Positions 27,614 through 36,831 of a stretch of DNA of 52,085 nucleotides are shown here, piece by piece (position 1 is the stretch's first letter; each line of letters starts with the position of its first letter). The position numbers were made by a program, and so were the translations under genes. Source of the stretch: Eubacteriales bacterium (GTDB lineage: Bacteria > Bacillota > Clostridia > UBA1381); the NCBI GenBank assembly GCA_018384175.1, contig JAHAZB010000088.1, forward strand, positions 1 through 52,085, read 5' to 3'. The notes beneath the pieces were generated by a model. It saw only the letters and a program-made list of their open reading frames with translations, was not told the DNA's origin and made no database searches.

Positions 27614-28558
27614 ATGATTGAAATGGAAAAGCCCAATATAGAATGTAAGGAAATGACAGGAAACAGAGGTGTGTTTGAAGTAACTCCTCTTGAGCGTGGT
27701 TATGCTACAACACTTGGTAACTCATTAAGAAGAATACTTCTTTCGAGTCTTCCCGGTGCTGCTGCAACTGCTATTAAGATAGATGGAGTTCAGCACGAGT
27801 TTTCTACCATTCCGGGTGTAGTGGAAGATGTAACAGAAATCATCCTGAACATCAAAAAGCTTGCTCTTAAATTACATTCAGAATCATCAAAAACGGTGTA
27901 TATAGAAGCAAAAGGTGCGTGTGAAGTAACAGCTGGAGACATCATCTGCGACGATGACGTTGAGATATTCAATCCGGATCTTCATATTGCAACACTTAAC
28001 GAGGATGCTAATCTCTATATCGAGATTACTCTTTCAAAGGGCAGAGGCTATGTTTCTGCAGAAAAGAATAAGCAGAGTATGCAGCCGCCTGTAGGTGTAA
28101 TTCCTATCGATTCAATATACACACCGATAAAGAAAGTTAATTACACGGTTGAGAATACACGTGTTGGGCAGTACAGCGACCGTGAGACTCTTACAATAGA
28201 GCTTACAACAAATGGTACTACAAAGCCCGACGAGGCTGTCAGTCTCGCAGCTAAGATTATGAGCGACCTCTTGAAGCTCTTTATCGACCTTTCAGAAGAA
28301 GGCAAGAATGCTGAAATCGTGGTTGAGAAAGAGGAGAGCAAGAAGGAAAAGGTTCTCGAAATGTCAATCGAGGACTTGGATTTGTCTGTTCGTTCCTACA
28401 ACTGCTTGAAGCGTGCAGGAATTAATACAGTAGAAGACCTTGCTCACAAGACCGAGGAGGAAATGATGAAGGTCAGAAACCTCGGAAGAAAGTCTCTTGA
28501 TGAGGTTAAGCTCAAGCTCCACGGCTTATGCTTGGCACTTAGAGAAGAGGAAGAATGA
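27614..28558 (+). CDS. rpoA: RNA polymerase alpha subunit
   Basis: 314 residues. The N-terminal dimerisation domain has [22 protein letters not shown]; the C-terminal domain has [22 protein letters not shown] and [14 protein letters not shown], the UP-element and activator contact region. GGAGGG precedes ATG 27614; ATG 27623 is a second choice. Confidence 0.98.
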   Translation: MIEMEKPNIECKEMTGNRGVFEVTPLERGYATTLGNSLRRILLSSLPGAAATAIKIDGVQHEFSTIPGVVEDVTEIILNIKKLALKLHSESSKTVYIEAKGACEVTAGDIICDDDVEIFNPDLHIATLNEDANLYIEITLSKGRGYVSAEKNKQSMQPPVGVIPIDSIYTPIKKVNYTVENTRVGQYSDRETLTIELTTNGTTKPDEAVSLAAKIMSDLLKLFIDLSEEGKNAEIVVEKEESKKEKVLEMSIEDLDLSVRSYNCLKRAGINTVEDLAHKTEEEMMKVRNLGRKSLDEVKLKLHGLCLALREEEE

Positions 28559-28591
28559 TATAGCCTTATTTAAGAAAGGAGGAAGTTGTTA

Positions 28592-28930
28592 ATGGGTACA
28601 AGAAAGCTTAATATGCCTACCGACCAGAGAAAAGCTCTTTTGAGAAACTTGGTAACAAGTTTTCTGGAGACAGGCAGAATTGAAACCACTTTAACCAGAG
28701 CAAAGGAAACTCAGAGCCTTGCAGAGAAGATGATTACTCTCGGCAAAGCTAATACATTGCATTCACGCCGTCAGGCATTGGAGTTCATCACAAAGGAAGA
28801 TGTTGTAACAAAACTCTTTGCTGAAATCGCTCCTAAGTATGCTGACAGAAACGGCGGTTATACAAGAGTAATTAAGGAGGGTCCCCGTCGCGGCGATGCT
28901 GCTGAGATGGCAATCCTTGAGCTTGTGTGA
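28592..28930 (+). CDS. rplQ: 50S ribosomal protein L17
   Basis: 112 residues from ATG 28592 with AAAGGAGG upstream. [22 protein letters not shown] and the C-terminal [22 protein letters not shown] are diagnostic. Last gene of the cluster; a strong terminator follows 17 bases later. Confidence 0.98.
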   Translation: MGTRKLNMPTDQRKALLRNLVTSFLETGRIETTLTRAKETQSLAEKMITLGKANTLHSRRQALEFITKEDVVTKLFAEIAPKYADRNGGYTRVIKEGPRRGDAAEMAILELV

Positions 28931-28946
28931 TTAAAGTATAATTAAT

Positions 28947-28972
28947 CAGACCTCATATGAGGTCTGTTTTTC
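28947..28972 (+). terminator. Terminator of the ribosomal cluster
   Basis: CAGACCTCAT (28947-28956) and ATGAGGTCTG (28957-28966) form an uninterrupted 20-base palindrome, followed by five Ts. Confidence 0.9.
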
Positions 28973-29118
28973 CTTTATATTTATTAGGGAATTTGGTAAA
29001 AACGAAAGTAAAATATATACATAAAACTCGCTTTAACACAGGGGGTTCTTACGTAGGACGACAGTGGCGAACATCTGCCATACACACAATTTGTACTAAC
29101 GAACCATAAATTTATATA
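28973..29118. other. Gene-free spacer after rplQ
   Basis: No open frame with a ribosome site, no strong hairpin and no known RNA motif is visible in these bases. It precedes the promoter of the RNA candidate. Confidence 0.5.
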
Positions 29119-29147
29119 TTGACGATTTGAAAAGTATATGATATACC
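29119..29147 (+). promoter_or_regulatory. Promoter candidate for a structured RNA
   Basis: TTGACG (29119-29124), 17-base spacer, TATACC (29142-29147). The predicted start, near 29153, falls at the first base of a long helix. Confidence 0.5.
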
Positions 29148-29152
29148 ATATG

Positions 29153-29315
29153 CGTCGCATAAATCTTAATATTCGCTCTTAAAACAAGTGTGCATTTTTA
29201 TTTTGGTAAAAATGTATGCTCATTTCTGTATACTTGTTTAAGAGTAAGAAGATTTGTGTGACAACAAGCGGGTGTACGTTTTTCGGTGCATCAGCTTAGG
29301 TTGGTGCACTTTTTT
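29153..29315 (+). ncRNA. Structured small RNA candidate of about 163 nt
   Basis: Three stacked helices are visible. P1: GTCGCATAAATCTT (29154-29167) pairs with AAGATTTGTGTGAC (29249-29262) through two G-U pairs. P2: CTCTTAAAACAAGT (29176-29189) with ACTTGTTTAAGAG (29232-29244), one bulge. P3: CATTTTTA (29193-29200) with TAAAAATG (29207-29214). A terminator-like hairpin with GTGCA/TGCAC and six Ts ends at 29315. Promoter before and T-run after point to a free transcript. A long rod with an internal bubble recalls 6S RNA, but the bubble is small and the 3' end is not in the closing helix, so the class is open. Confidence 0.5.
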
Positions 29316-29344
29316 AATTGTGCGCCAAAGGTTGCAACACTCTT

Positions 29345-29386
29345 AAACAAACCGACCTGTACAAAAGTACAGGTCGCGGTTTGTTT
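29345..29386. repeat. Long inverted repeat
   Basis: AAACAAACCG and CGGTTTGTTT close an inner ACCTGTAC/GTACAGGT hairpin with a 4-base loop: 18 paired bases with one small interruption. No T-run follows on either strand apart from TTT in the arm. Function unknown; could end transcription or act as a DNA palindrome. Confidence 0.6.
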
Positions 29387-29400
29387 ATAGCCATAATATT

Positions 29401-29458
29401 TGTAGGGGATGGCGTCCCTGACAGCCCGAAAACGGGACATTCGTGAATGTACCCTACA
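29401..29458. repeat. Intergenic palindromic repeat, copy 1
   Basis: TGTAGGG (29401-29407) pairs with CCCTACA (29452-29458). Inside lie CCCG/CGGG (29425-29436) and ACATTC/GAATGT (29438-29450) hairpins. The start TGTAGGGG...GTCCCTGACA resembles a second place in the window (38757), so it is a dispersed element. Confidence 0.55.
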
Positions 29459-29505
29459 CAAAATAATGTAATTAACATAATGCATACTAAATTTGAGGTA
29501 TATTC

Positions 29506-29530
29506 GTAGGGGCGGTTCACGAACCGCCCG
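29506..29530. repeat. Intergenic palindromic repeat, copy 2 (short form)
   Basis: CGTAGGGGCGG is followed by a perfect palindrome, GGGCGGTTC (29510-29518) with GAACCGCCC (29521-29529). It shares the GTAGGGG start with copy 1 but not its inner part. Confidence 0.5.
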
Positions 29531-29564
29531 ATGATGTTTATAGTGTAGTGGCAATGAATACAAA

Positions 29565-29587
29565 AAGGAAGGGTATACACCTTCCTT
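29565..29587 (-). terminator. Terminator of ymdB, minus strand
   Basis: AAGGAAGG (29565-29572) pairs with CCTTCCTT (29580-29587). The A-run at 29562-29566 becomes Ts on the minus strand. It touches the ymdB stop codon. Confidence 0.75.
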
Positions 29588-30362
29588 ATAAGTTCATATT
29601 TATCCTTTCCACAGCCGTACATTTGCCACTTGTTTCATCAATTTCAAACATGGCAGCATTAAACTGTCCATTGCCTGTTGCAGGCTCAAAACGTTTAGAA
29701 TAGCCTTTGATAAAGCTGTCGAGAATAATATTCTTGTCCATTCCCAAAACAGATACAGCAGGGCCTGTCATACCGAGGTCGGTTATATATCCTGTGCCCT
29801 TAGCGAGAATTTTCTCGTCAGCGGTCTGTACGTGCGTATGCGTTCCGGCGACAACGCTCACTCTGCCATCGAGATAATACCCCATAGCCTGTTTTTCGCT
29901 CGTTGCTTCTGCGTGGAAATCAACTGTAATAATATCGCATTTGCTTTTAAGACTTTCTATCGCCTTGTCAGCTGCAAGAAACGGATTGGTGGAATATGGC
30001 TGAACATTCACTCTGCCCAAAAGATTTATAACTCCTATCCGTACACCATTTTTTGCCTTTATAACAGTTGTTCCGGAGCCGGGCAGGTCGCCCTCAAGAT
30101 TATATGGTCTGATGATGTTGTCATTGTACCTGAATACATTTACAATATCAGGGCAGTTCCATACGTGATTACCAAGGGTGAACGCATCAATGCCGGTTTT
30201 TGAAATTTCATCGTATACATTCTTGGTAACACCTCTGCCATGTGCGGCGTTTTCTATGTTGGCAATAACAGCATCAGCACCAAAAAATCCACGTTCCGAA
30301 TACTCAAAAAGCATATCACGTCCGACTCTGCCGAATACATCGCCTATCATCAAAATTTTCAT
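29586..30362 (-). CDS. ymdB: YmdB-family metallophosphoesterase
   Basis: 258 residues, the family length. Di-metal site motifs: MIGDVFGRVGR (start), NIENAAHGRG, GNHVWN, VDFHAEATSEK and GTHTHVQTADE. The Bacillus homologue is a 2',3'-cyclic phosphodiesterase that affects biofilm and sporulation decisions. Lies directly downstream of rny, as in Bacillus, though a hairpin separates the two. Confidence 0.95.
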   Translation of the reverse strand: MKILMIGDVFGRVGRDMLFEYSERGFFGADAVIANIENAAHGRGVTKNVYDEISKTGIDAFTLGNHVWNCPDIVNVFRYNDNIIRPYNLEGDLPGSGTTVIKAKNGVRIGVINLLGRVNVQPYSTNPFLAADKAIESLKSKCDIITVDFHAEATSEKQAMGYYLDGRVSVVAGTHTHVQTADEKILAKGTGYITDLGMTGPAVSVLGMDKNIILDSFIKGYSKRFEPATGNGQFNAAMFEIDETSGKCTAVERINMNL

Positions 30363-30407
30363 ATTAACTCCATTCTAAGCCGGAAATCCGGCAGGTAAGT
30401 GAAAATT

Positions 30408-30436
30408 AAAGCGGATTTCGAAGGAAATCCGCTTTT
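30408..30436 (-). terminator. Terminator between rny and ymdB
   Basis: GCGGATTTC (30411-30419) pairs with GAAATCCGC (30424-30432), extended by AAA/TTT. On the minus strand TTTAATTTT follows. A smaller GCCGG/CCGGC hairpin (30379-30392) lies in the ymdB 5' region. Read-through probably feeds ymdB. Confidence 0.7.
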
Positions 30437-30442
30437 ATTATC

Positions 30443-32008
30443 TTATTTAGCGTAATCAACTGCTCGTGTTTCACGGATAAGACTTACCTTAATCTGACCG
30501 GGATATTCAAGCTCAGCTTCAATGCGCTTTGCAATATCCTTAGCCACAATGAGCATACCCTCGTCATTAACAGCATCAGGTTTAATCATAACGCGAATTT
30601 CGCGTCCTGCCTGAATTGCATATGACTTATCAACACCTTCGAAGCTGTCAGCAATTTCTTCAAGCTTCTGCAAACGTTTGATATAAGTTTCAAGATTTTC
30701 ACGTCTTGCACCCGGTCTTGCAGCAGAAATTGCATCTGCGGCCTGTACAAACTGAGCAACAAGTGTTTCAGCCTCGACATCACCATGATGTGCCATAATT
30801 GCGTGAACAATATCTTTGTTTTCTTTGTACTTCTTAGCTATATCAGCACCGATTGTAACGTGCGAACCTTCAATTTCATGGTCTGCTGCTTTACCAATAT
30901 CGTGCAAAAGACCTGCACGCTTGGCAAGAGTAACATCACAACCAAGCTCGCCTGCCATAACACCTGCAAGGTGTGAAACCTCAATAGAGTGCTTAAGGAC
31001 GTTCTGGCCATAGCTTGTTCTGAATTTAAGCTTACCCAAAAGCTTAATAATCTCAGGATGTAAACCGTGAACACCTGTTTCAAAGGTAGCGGCTTCACCT
31101 TCCTGTTTGATAGTCTGCTCAACTTCACGTCTTGCTTTTTCGACTGTTTCCTCAATGCGAGCCGGATGAATTCTTCCGTCAACAATGAGTTTTTCAAGAG
31201 CAACCCTTGCAACCTCACGGCGAATCGGGTCAAAGCTTGACAGGATAACTGCTTCCGGTGTATCGTCAATAATGAGGTCTACGCCGGTAATTGTTTCGAG
31301 AGTTCTGATATTACGTCCCTCTCTACCAATGATTCTGCCCTTCATTTCATCTGAAGGGAGATTAACAACAGAAACGGTTGTTTCAGCGACGTGGTCAGCT
31401 GCAACCTTCTGGATTGATGATGCTACAATATTCTTTGCGTTTTTCTCTGCGTCTTCTTTAGCCTGCTGTTCGATTTCCTTAACCATAATAGCAGCCTCAA
31501 AACGAGCCTGACTTTCAATATCACGAAGAAGCATATCCTTAGCTTCCTGCGCTGTCATACCCGAAATACGCTCGAGCTCAACAGTTTGCTTTACCTTAAT
31601 CTCCTCAATTTCTGCCTGCTTCTTTTCAAGCTCGTGCAGCTTTTGATTAAGTGTCTGGTCTTTCTTTTCCAATGCCTCGGTCTTGCGGTCGAGGTTTTCT
31701 TCCTTTTGATTTACACGTTTTTCCTGTTGTGAAAGATCTCTACGTCTATCCTTGATTTCTGCATCAAGAACGGAACGGAGCTTGTGATTTTCCTCTTTTG
31801 CTTCAAGTAACATTTCACGTTGTTTGGCTTTTGCATTCTTTTCTGCATCAGCCATTATAGCTTTTGCATGTTCCTCGGCAGAGCCTATCTCTGCTTCGGC
31901 AATCTTTTTACGATATGCAACTCCGGCAAAAAAGGTAGCAATGCTTAGCAACAGAAAAAATGCTGAAATAGATATTAAAATGATGTGTAAAGTATCTATT
32001 TTTGCCAC
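30443..32008 (-). CDS. rny: Ribonuclease Y
   Basis: 521 residues. Order: N-terminal membrane helix (about 6-31), long coiled coil (about 35-200), KH domain with [17 protein letters not shown] domain with the metal ligands in [13 protein letters not shown]-terminal domain. Membrane-bound endoribonuclease that starts mRNA decay. The start is GTG at 32006-32008 with GGGGG just upstream; the spacing is short, so a later start cannot be excluded, but one would lose the anchor. Confidence 0.96.
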   Translation of the reverse strand: MAKIDTLHIILISISAFFLLLSIATFFAGVAYRKKIAEAEIGSAEEHAKAIMADAEKNAKAKQREMLLEAKEENHKLRSVLDAEIKDRRRDLSQQEKRVNQKEENLDRKTEALEKKDQTLNQKLHELEKKQAEIEEIKVKQTVELERISGMTAQEAKDMLLRDIESQARFEAAIMVKEIEQQAKEDAEKNAKNIVASSIQKVAADHVAETTVSVVNLPSDEMKGRIIGREGRNIRTLETITGVDLIIDDTPEAVILSSFDPIRREVARVALEKLIVDGRIHPARIEETVEKARREVEQTIKQEGEAATFETGVHGLHPEIIKLLGKLKFRTSYGQNVLKHSIEVSHLAGVMAGELGCDVTLAKRAGLLHDIGKAADHEIEGSHVTIGADIAKKYKENKDIVHAIMAHHGDVEAETLVAQFVQAADAISAARPGARRENLETYIKRLQKLEEIADSFEGVDKSYAIQAGREIRVMIKPDAVNDEGMLIVAKDIAKRIEAELEYPGQIKVSLIRETRAVDYAK

Positions 32009-32040
32009 CCCCGTATGATAAAATTATTTTTTTGTTATCA

Positions 32041-32133
32041 TTCGGGTTTGCTGATTATTAAATTTTATGTATCTACAAGCGGATAATCCCGCTAAAATCT
32101 CCATAAACTATAACAATCGAACAATAACCCGAA
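32041..32133 (-). promoter_or_regulatory. Structured 5' leader of rny
   Basis: On the minus strand TTCGGGTT (32126-32133) can pair with AACCCGAA (32041-32048), enclosing an AGCGG/CCGCT hairpin (32078-32093). This closed fold lies some 30 bases before the rny start. It matches no riboswitch I know; a role in rny autocontrol is inference. Confidence 0.4.
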
Positions 32134-32256
32134 TTATAGTTCAAAGAAATATTAAGCATAACTTTATTTTATACTAAATTTCTTTTGGTGTCAAGGTATT
32201 TTTATCGAAGATACACAAATGAAACAATAGTGTAATTTATATATATATCAAAATAA

Positions 32257-32287
32257 TGTAAAATTTGCCAAAATTCGTCATTTTACA
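32257..32287 (+). promoter_or_regulatory. Inverted repeat upstream of glgB, operator candidate
   Basis: TGTAAAAT (32257-32264) and ATTTTACA (32280-32287) form a perfect 8-base inverted repeat, 15-base loop, about 35 bases before the glgB -35 box. The rest of 32134-32321 is AT-rich with no gene. Confidence 0.35.
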
Positions 32288-32321
32288 CAAAGAACTGGAA
32301 TAAGTTTATAGTAAAATGGTA

Positions 32322-32350
32322 TTTACTGCATAAAAATTACGTGGTATAAT
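32322..32350 (+). promoter_or_regulatory. Promoter of the glycogen operon
   Basis: TTTACT (32322-32327), 17-base spacer, TATAAT (32345-32350). Transcription would begin near 32357, which rules out an ATG at 32354 as the glgB start. Confidence 0.65.
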
Positions 32351-32380
32351 ATAATGAGAACAACTCGAGGAGGGGACACA

Positions 32381-34327
32381 ATGTCCGATTACGGATATGG
32401 ATTGGGAGAATTCCCATTATATTTATTTAACGAAGGCACAAATTATAAAGCATATGAGGCGCTGGGTGTGCATAGATATAATAATGGGTGGAGGTTTGCG
32501 GTATGGGCACCTAATGCAAAGCATGTGGCGGTTGCCTGCGACCATAATCTCTGGACCGGCGACGGGATGGAGCTTAAGAAGGCCGGTTCAACAGGAATTT
32601 GGTATGGTTGGTTTGACGATGTAAAAGAGGGAGAATTATATAAATATGCCGTTCTGGAAAAAAGCGGTAAGATAACTCTTAAAGCTGACCCGTTTGCATT
32701 TGAGGCTGAATTAAGGCCGAACAGTGCATCTGTTGTGCGCGATGTTCCGGAATATAAATGGACCGATAAAAAGTGGCTGTCTTTGCGTGAGAAAACACGG
32801 CCTTATGATAAGCCAATGCTTATATATGAGGTACACCCGGGCAGTTGGAGAGTGCATGATGACGGTAGTTTTTTAAGCTATCGTGAGCTTGCAGATGAAC
32901 TCATACCTTACATTAAGGATATGGGCTATACGCATATCGAATTTATGCCGTTATCGGAGTATCCGTTTGATGGTTCGTGGGGATATCAGGTTACCGGATA
33001 TTTTGCTGCGACAAAAAGATACGGAAGTCCTGAGGATTTGATGTATTTTATTGATATAGCGCACAAAAACGGAATATATGTAATAATGGACTGGGTTCCG
33101 GCGCATTTCCCGCGTGATGGATATGGACTTTATATGTTTGACGGCAGTGCCACATTTGAATATGCTGACCCAAGAATGGGCGAGCATAAAGACTGGGGCA
33201 CGATGGTTTTTGACTACTCAAAGGGCGAAGTAAATTCGTTTTTGCTCTCCTCAGCATATTTCTGGGCGGAGGTTTATCATATCGACGGACTCCGTGTTGA
33301 TGCTGTTTCATCAATGCTTTACCGTGATTACAGCCGTAATGATGGGGAGTGGATTGCCAATATATATGGCGGAAATGAGAATATTGAAGCGATAAATTTT
33401 CTTAGGAATCTTAATAAAACAATGTTTGCGTCCTTCCCGAACTTCCTTATGATTGCAGAGGAATCAACTGCATGGGGAATGGTAACGGGAGATGTTGAAA
33501 AGGGCGGACTCGGATTTAACTATAAATGGAATATGGGCTGGATGAACGATACACTCCGGTATATGTCAATGGACCCATATTTCAGAAAGTCAAATCATAA
33601 TCTTTTGACATTTTTAATGTTCTATGCTTATAGCGAGAACTATATTCTCCCTCTTTCGCATGATGAGGTCGTACATGGCAAGCACTCTCTTGTGGACAAG
33701 ATGTATGGTAGCTATGAAGAAAAGTTTGCGTCCTATAGGGCTCTTCTGGCATATTATCTGTCATTGCCGGGAAAAAAGCTTATGTTTATGGGCGGAGAGA
33801 TTGCGCAGTTTATAGAATGGCGCTATGACGAAGGACTTGAGTGGAAGCTTTTGGACTTTGAAATGCATAAAAAGCTTCAGGATTATGTAAGAGATATAAA
33901 CAGATTCTATGTGAATAATAAAGCCTTTTGGCAGATAGATGACTGTTGGGATGGTTTTGCGTGGATAAATGACCAGGATGGCGACAATTCGGTGATTTCG
34001 TATATGCGAAAGGGAAAACGTAAGGGTGATAATGTTATCGTTTGCGTTAATTTCACACCTGTTGACAGACCACAATACCGTATTGGAGTACCGTCATCTG
34101 GTGAGTATGAAATTGTTATGAACTCTGCCGAGAAGAAATACGGTGGTGAAAGCAGGCATATAAAAACAAGCTTTAAGGCGAAAAAAGTACCTGTTCTTGA
34201 TATGTCTTATTCAATAGAGGTACCGCTTGACGGGTATGCGGCACTTTATATCAGAAAGAAGCCGAGTGCAAAAAAGAATACAGCGTCGAAAAAAGACAGC
34301 GATAAAGTAAGGAGAGAGAAAAAATGA
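32381..34327 (+). CDS. glgB: 1,4-alpha-glucan branching enzyme
   Basis: 648 residues from ATG 32381, preceded by GAGGAGGGG. N-terminal CBM48 ([16 protein letters not shown]), then a GH13 barrel with the catalytic Asp in [12 protein letters not shown], Glu in IAEES and Asp in [10 protein letters not shown], and an all-beta C-terminal domain. The last 25 residues are Lys/Ser-rich. It makes the alpha-1,6 branches of glycogen. Overlaps glgC by four bases (ATGA), so the two are coupled. Confidence 0.96.
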   Translation: MSDYGYGLGEFPLYLFNEGTNYKAYEALGVHRYNNGWRFAVWAPNAKHVAVACDHNLWTGDGMELKKAGSTGIWYGWFDDVKEGELYKYAVLEKSGKITLKADPFAFEAELRPNSASVVRDVPEYKWTDKKWLSLREKTRPYDKPMLIYEVHPGSWRVHDDGSFLSYRELADELIPYIKDMGYTHIEFMPLSEYPFDGSWGYQVTGYFAATKRYGSPEDLMYFIDIAHKNGIYVIMDWVPAHFPRDGYGLYMFDGSATFEYADPRMGEHKDWGTMVFDYSKGEVNSFLLSSAYFWAEVYHIDGLRVDAVSSMLYRDYSRNDGEWIANIYGGNENIEAINFLRNLNKTMFASFPNFLMIAEESTAWGMVTGDVEKGGLGFNYKWNMGWMNDTLRYMSMDPYFRKSNHNLLTFLMFYAYSENYILPLSHDEVVHGKHSLVDKMYGSYEEKFASYRALLAYYLSLPGKKLMFMGGEIAQFIEWRYDEGLEWKLLDFEMHKKLQDYVRDINRFYVNNKAFWQIDDCWDGFAWINDQDGDNSVISYMRKGKRKGDNVIVCVNFTPVDRPQYRIGVPSSGEYEIVMNSAEKKYGGESRHIKTSFKAKKVPVLDMSYSIEVPLDGYAALYIRKKPSAKKNTASKKDSDKVRREKK

Positions 34328-35538
34328 TTTCAAAGGACTGTGTAGCAATGATTCTTGCCGGCGGACAGGGAAGCCGGCTCGGAGCGCTCACAAAAAACGT
34401 GGCAAAGCCTGCGGTGCCGTTTGGTGGAAAATACAGGATTATCGACTTCCCGCTATCAAACTGTGTACATTCAGGAATAGATACAGTAGGTGTCCTGACG
34501 CAGTATCAGCCTTTGGAGCTTAATACCTACATAGGAAATGGAACTCCTTGGGATTTGGACAGAAATAACGGCGGTGTTTACGTTTTGCCGCCATACCAGA
34601 GTGCCAACGCAGGCGAATGGTATAAGGGTACTGCAAATGCTATATATCAGAATATCAGTTTTCTGGAGGGCTTTAATCCGGAAAATGTTCTGATATTGTC
34701 AGGAGACCATATCTATAAGATGCATTATGGTGATATGCTGGAGGCTCATAAGAAGAATGATGCGGCAATTACTATTGCGGTAATGCCCGTTCCGTGGGAC
34801 GAGGCAAGCCGTTTTGGTATAATGAATGTTGATGAAGAAGGCAAAATAGTCGAGTTTGAGGAAAAACCCAAAAATCCAAAGAGCAACCTTGCATCAATGG
34901 GTATTTATATTTTCAAATATGACGTACTTAAAAAGTACTTGAGCGAGGATGAGCATGACCCTGAATCGTCCAATGACTTTGGTAAGAATATCATCCCTAA
35001 GATGCTCGAAAAGGGTGAAAAGATGATGAGCTATACCTTTGAGGGCTATTGGAAGGATGTAGGAACGGTGCAGAGTCTTTGGGAGGCGAATATGGACCTT
35101 ATCGACACACCGCCTAAGTTTGAACTTTATGAAAAGCACTGGAATATATATTCCAGAAACCTTGCCCTTTCACCGCACTATATAGGCAGCGGTGCGAAGG
35201 TAACACGTTCAACTGTTACAGAGGGTTGCACAATTTGCGGAAATGTAGACCATTCGGTAATATTCAGTGATGTTTCGATTGGTGAGGGTAGTGAAATTAA
35301 GGATTCGGTGGTATTCCCTGGAGCCGTAATAGGCAAGAATGTAAAAATCGAAAAGGCAGTTATCGGTCAGAATGCTGTAATCGGAGACGGAGCAGAAATT
35401 GGTATGACTGAGGTTGCTGACAATAAATACGCATCTGCAATGTGTACACACGGTATTGTGCTTATAGAGGGTACTGCTGTTGTGGCTGCAGGTGAGAGTA
35501 TCCCTAAGGGCTCGATGGTTGAGTCGCAGCAGGATTGA
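34324..35538 (+). CDS. glgC: Glucose-1-phosphate adenylyltransferase, catalytic subunit
   Basis: 404 residues. Nucleotide-binding loop [12 protein letters not shown] with the needed Gly and Arg, [15 protein letters not shown], catalytic Asp in LSGDHIYKM and the sugar-phosphate site [10 protein letters not shown]; left-handed beta-helix at the C-terminus. Makes ADP-glucose, the rate-limiting step of glycogen synthesis. Works with GlgD. Confidence 0.97.
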   Translation: MISKDCVAMILAGGQGSRLGALTKNVAKPAVPFGGKYRIIDFPLSNCVHSGIDTVGVLTQYQPLELNTYIGNGTPWDLDRNNGGVYVLPPYQSANAGEWYKGTANAIYQNISFLEGFNPENVLILSGDHIYKMHYGDMLEAHKKNDAAITIAVMPVPWDEASRFGIMNVDEEGKIVEFEEKPKNPKSNLASMGIYIFKYDVLKKYLSEDEHDPESSNDFGKNIIPKMLEKGEKMMSYTFEGYWKDVGTVQSLWEANMDLIDTPPKFELYEKHWNIYSRNLALSPHYIGSGAKVTRSTVTEGCTICGNVDHSVIFSDVSIGEGSEIKDSVVFPGAVIGKNVKIEKAVIGQNAVIGDGAEIGMTEVADNKYASAMCTHGIVLIEGTAVVAAGESIPKGSMVESQQD

Positions 35539-35568
35539 TTTTACAATTGTTAAACGGCAAGGAAAGGA

Positions 35569-36693
35569 ATGAATTATATAATGAGAGATACAATGGGAAT
35601 AATTATCGCCGGAGATGAGAAAATTCCGCCGATTACCGATATACGTTCAATAGCTGCGATGCCGATAGCAGGTCGATATAGAATAATTGACTTTGTGCTG
35701 TCGAATATGGCAAACGCCGGTATAGTGAACGTTGGTGTTGCAACAAGGTCGAAGTATTCATCGCTAATGGACCATATCAAGTCGGGTAAGCCGTGGGATT
35801 TGGACAGAAAAAAGCAGGGACTTAATATTCTTCCTCCGGATTTGGAACGTACAATGGGCAGAATAGAAGGCGATTTAGACCTTTTGGCAGGTATCAGGGA
35901 CTATATCCGCCGTTCGCATCAGACATATGTTATTCTGGTTATGGGTGCAGGCGTTTATAATATCAATTTCAAGAAGGTATTGGCTTCTCATAAGGAAAAC
36001 CAGGCAGATATCACTATTGTTTATAAGGATATGAGCGGCAGCGAGGAAAGAGAGCTTTCACGTTTCACACTCCTTGATATAAACAGCGAAAACTGTGTAA
36101 CTGATATCGAGGATAAGCCCTATTATCCAAAAACAAGCAATGCCGGACTTGGTATATATGTAATGGAAAAGGCACTTCTTGAGAGTATTATTGATGAATG
36201 CTCGGCACGTGGCGACCATGATTTTATCAAGGACGCAATTGCAAAGAAGATGGAAGGCTTAAGAATTTTCGGATATAAGTTTGAAGGCTATGCAGATATT
36301 GTAGACAGTATGAAATCATACTACCGCAATAATATGCTGTTCCTGCAAGAGGATATAAGAAAAGAACTTTTCAATCCTAAATCCCCCATATACACTAAGA
36401 CAAAGGACCAGACCCCTGCTAAATACGGTGATGAGGCTGAGGTGTCAAATTGCTTTATCTCAGATGGTTGTATCATAGAGGGCAAGATTGAGAACTGTAT
36501 ACTTTCGCGTGGTGTTAAGATTGCGAAAAATGCAGTTGTTAGAAATTCTATTATTATGCAGGATGCAATTATTGAAGAAGGTGTCGAGCTTGACTATGTT
36601 GTATTCGATAAGGAAGTACACATAACAAAGGGTAGACGGCTTATCGGTCAGGAGTGCTATCCGCTTGCAATCGCAAAGGGAACAATTGTATAA
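35569..36693 (+). CDS. glgD: GlgD, non-catalytic subunit of ADP-glucose pyrophosphorylase
   Basis: 374 residues. Fold and length match GlgC, but the loop reads IIIAGDEKIPPITDIR instead of GGxGxRL, so the active site is lost, as is normal for GlgD of Firmicutes. It raises activity of the GlgC/GlgD complex. ATG 35569 follows AAGGAAAGG closely; ATG 35581 is an alternative start. The last 38 bases recur at 38640. No glycogen synthase or phosphorylase is in the window. Confidence 0.93.
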   Translation: MNYIMRDTMGIIIAGDEKIPPITDIRSIAAMPIAGRYRIIDFVLSNMANAGIVNVGVATRSKYSSLMDHIKSGKPWDLDRKKQGLNILPPDLERTMGRIEGDLDLLAGIRDYIRRSHQTYVILVMGAGVYNINFKKVLASHKENQADITIVYKDMSGSEERELSRFTLLDINSENCVTDIEDKPYYPKTSNAGLGIYVMEKALLESIIDECSARGDHDFIKDAIAKKMEGLRIFGYKFEGYADIVDSMKSYYRNNMLFLQEDIRKELFNPKSPIYTKTKDQTPAKYGDEAEVSNCFISDGCIIEGKIENCILSRGVKIAKNAVVRNSIIMQDAIIEEGVELDYVVFDKEVHITKGRRLIGQECYPLAIAKGTIV

Positions 36694-36702
36694 GACTCAT
36701 TT

Positions 36703-36730
36703 ACGAGCGAGGAAAATCCTCGCTCGTTTG
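36703..36730 (+). terminator. Terminator of the glycogen operon
   Basis: ACGAGCGAGGA (36703-36713) pairs exactly with TCCTCGCTCGT (36717-36727) with a 3-base loop, then TTTGT. Directly follows glgD. Confidence 0.8.
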
Positions 36731-36766
36731 TCATATAAATGAAATATAATTTATGATTCAAAAGCA

Positions 36767-36795
36767 TTGACACAAGTGGTTTTATGTTATATATT
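36767..36795 (+). promoter_or_regulatory. Promoter of the ABC exporter gene
   Basis: TTGACA (36767-36772), 17-base spacer, TATATT (36790-36795). Confidence 0.75.
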
Positions 36796-36831
36796 AACCT
36801 TGCCTGACAAATTATTAAGAGGTGAGCAAGT

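Noticed and set aside
29401-29458. tRNA-like cloverleaf
   Set aside because: The closed stem with inner hairpins has no anticodon arm of proper size, no TTCGA-type arm and a loop of two bases.
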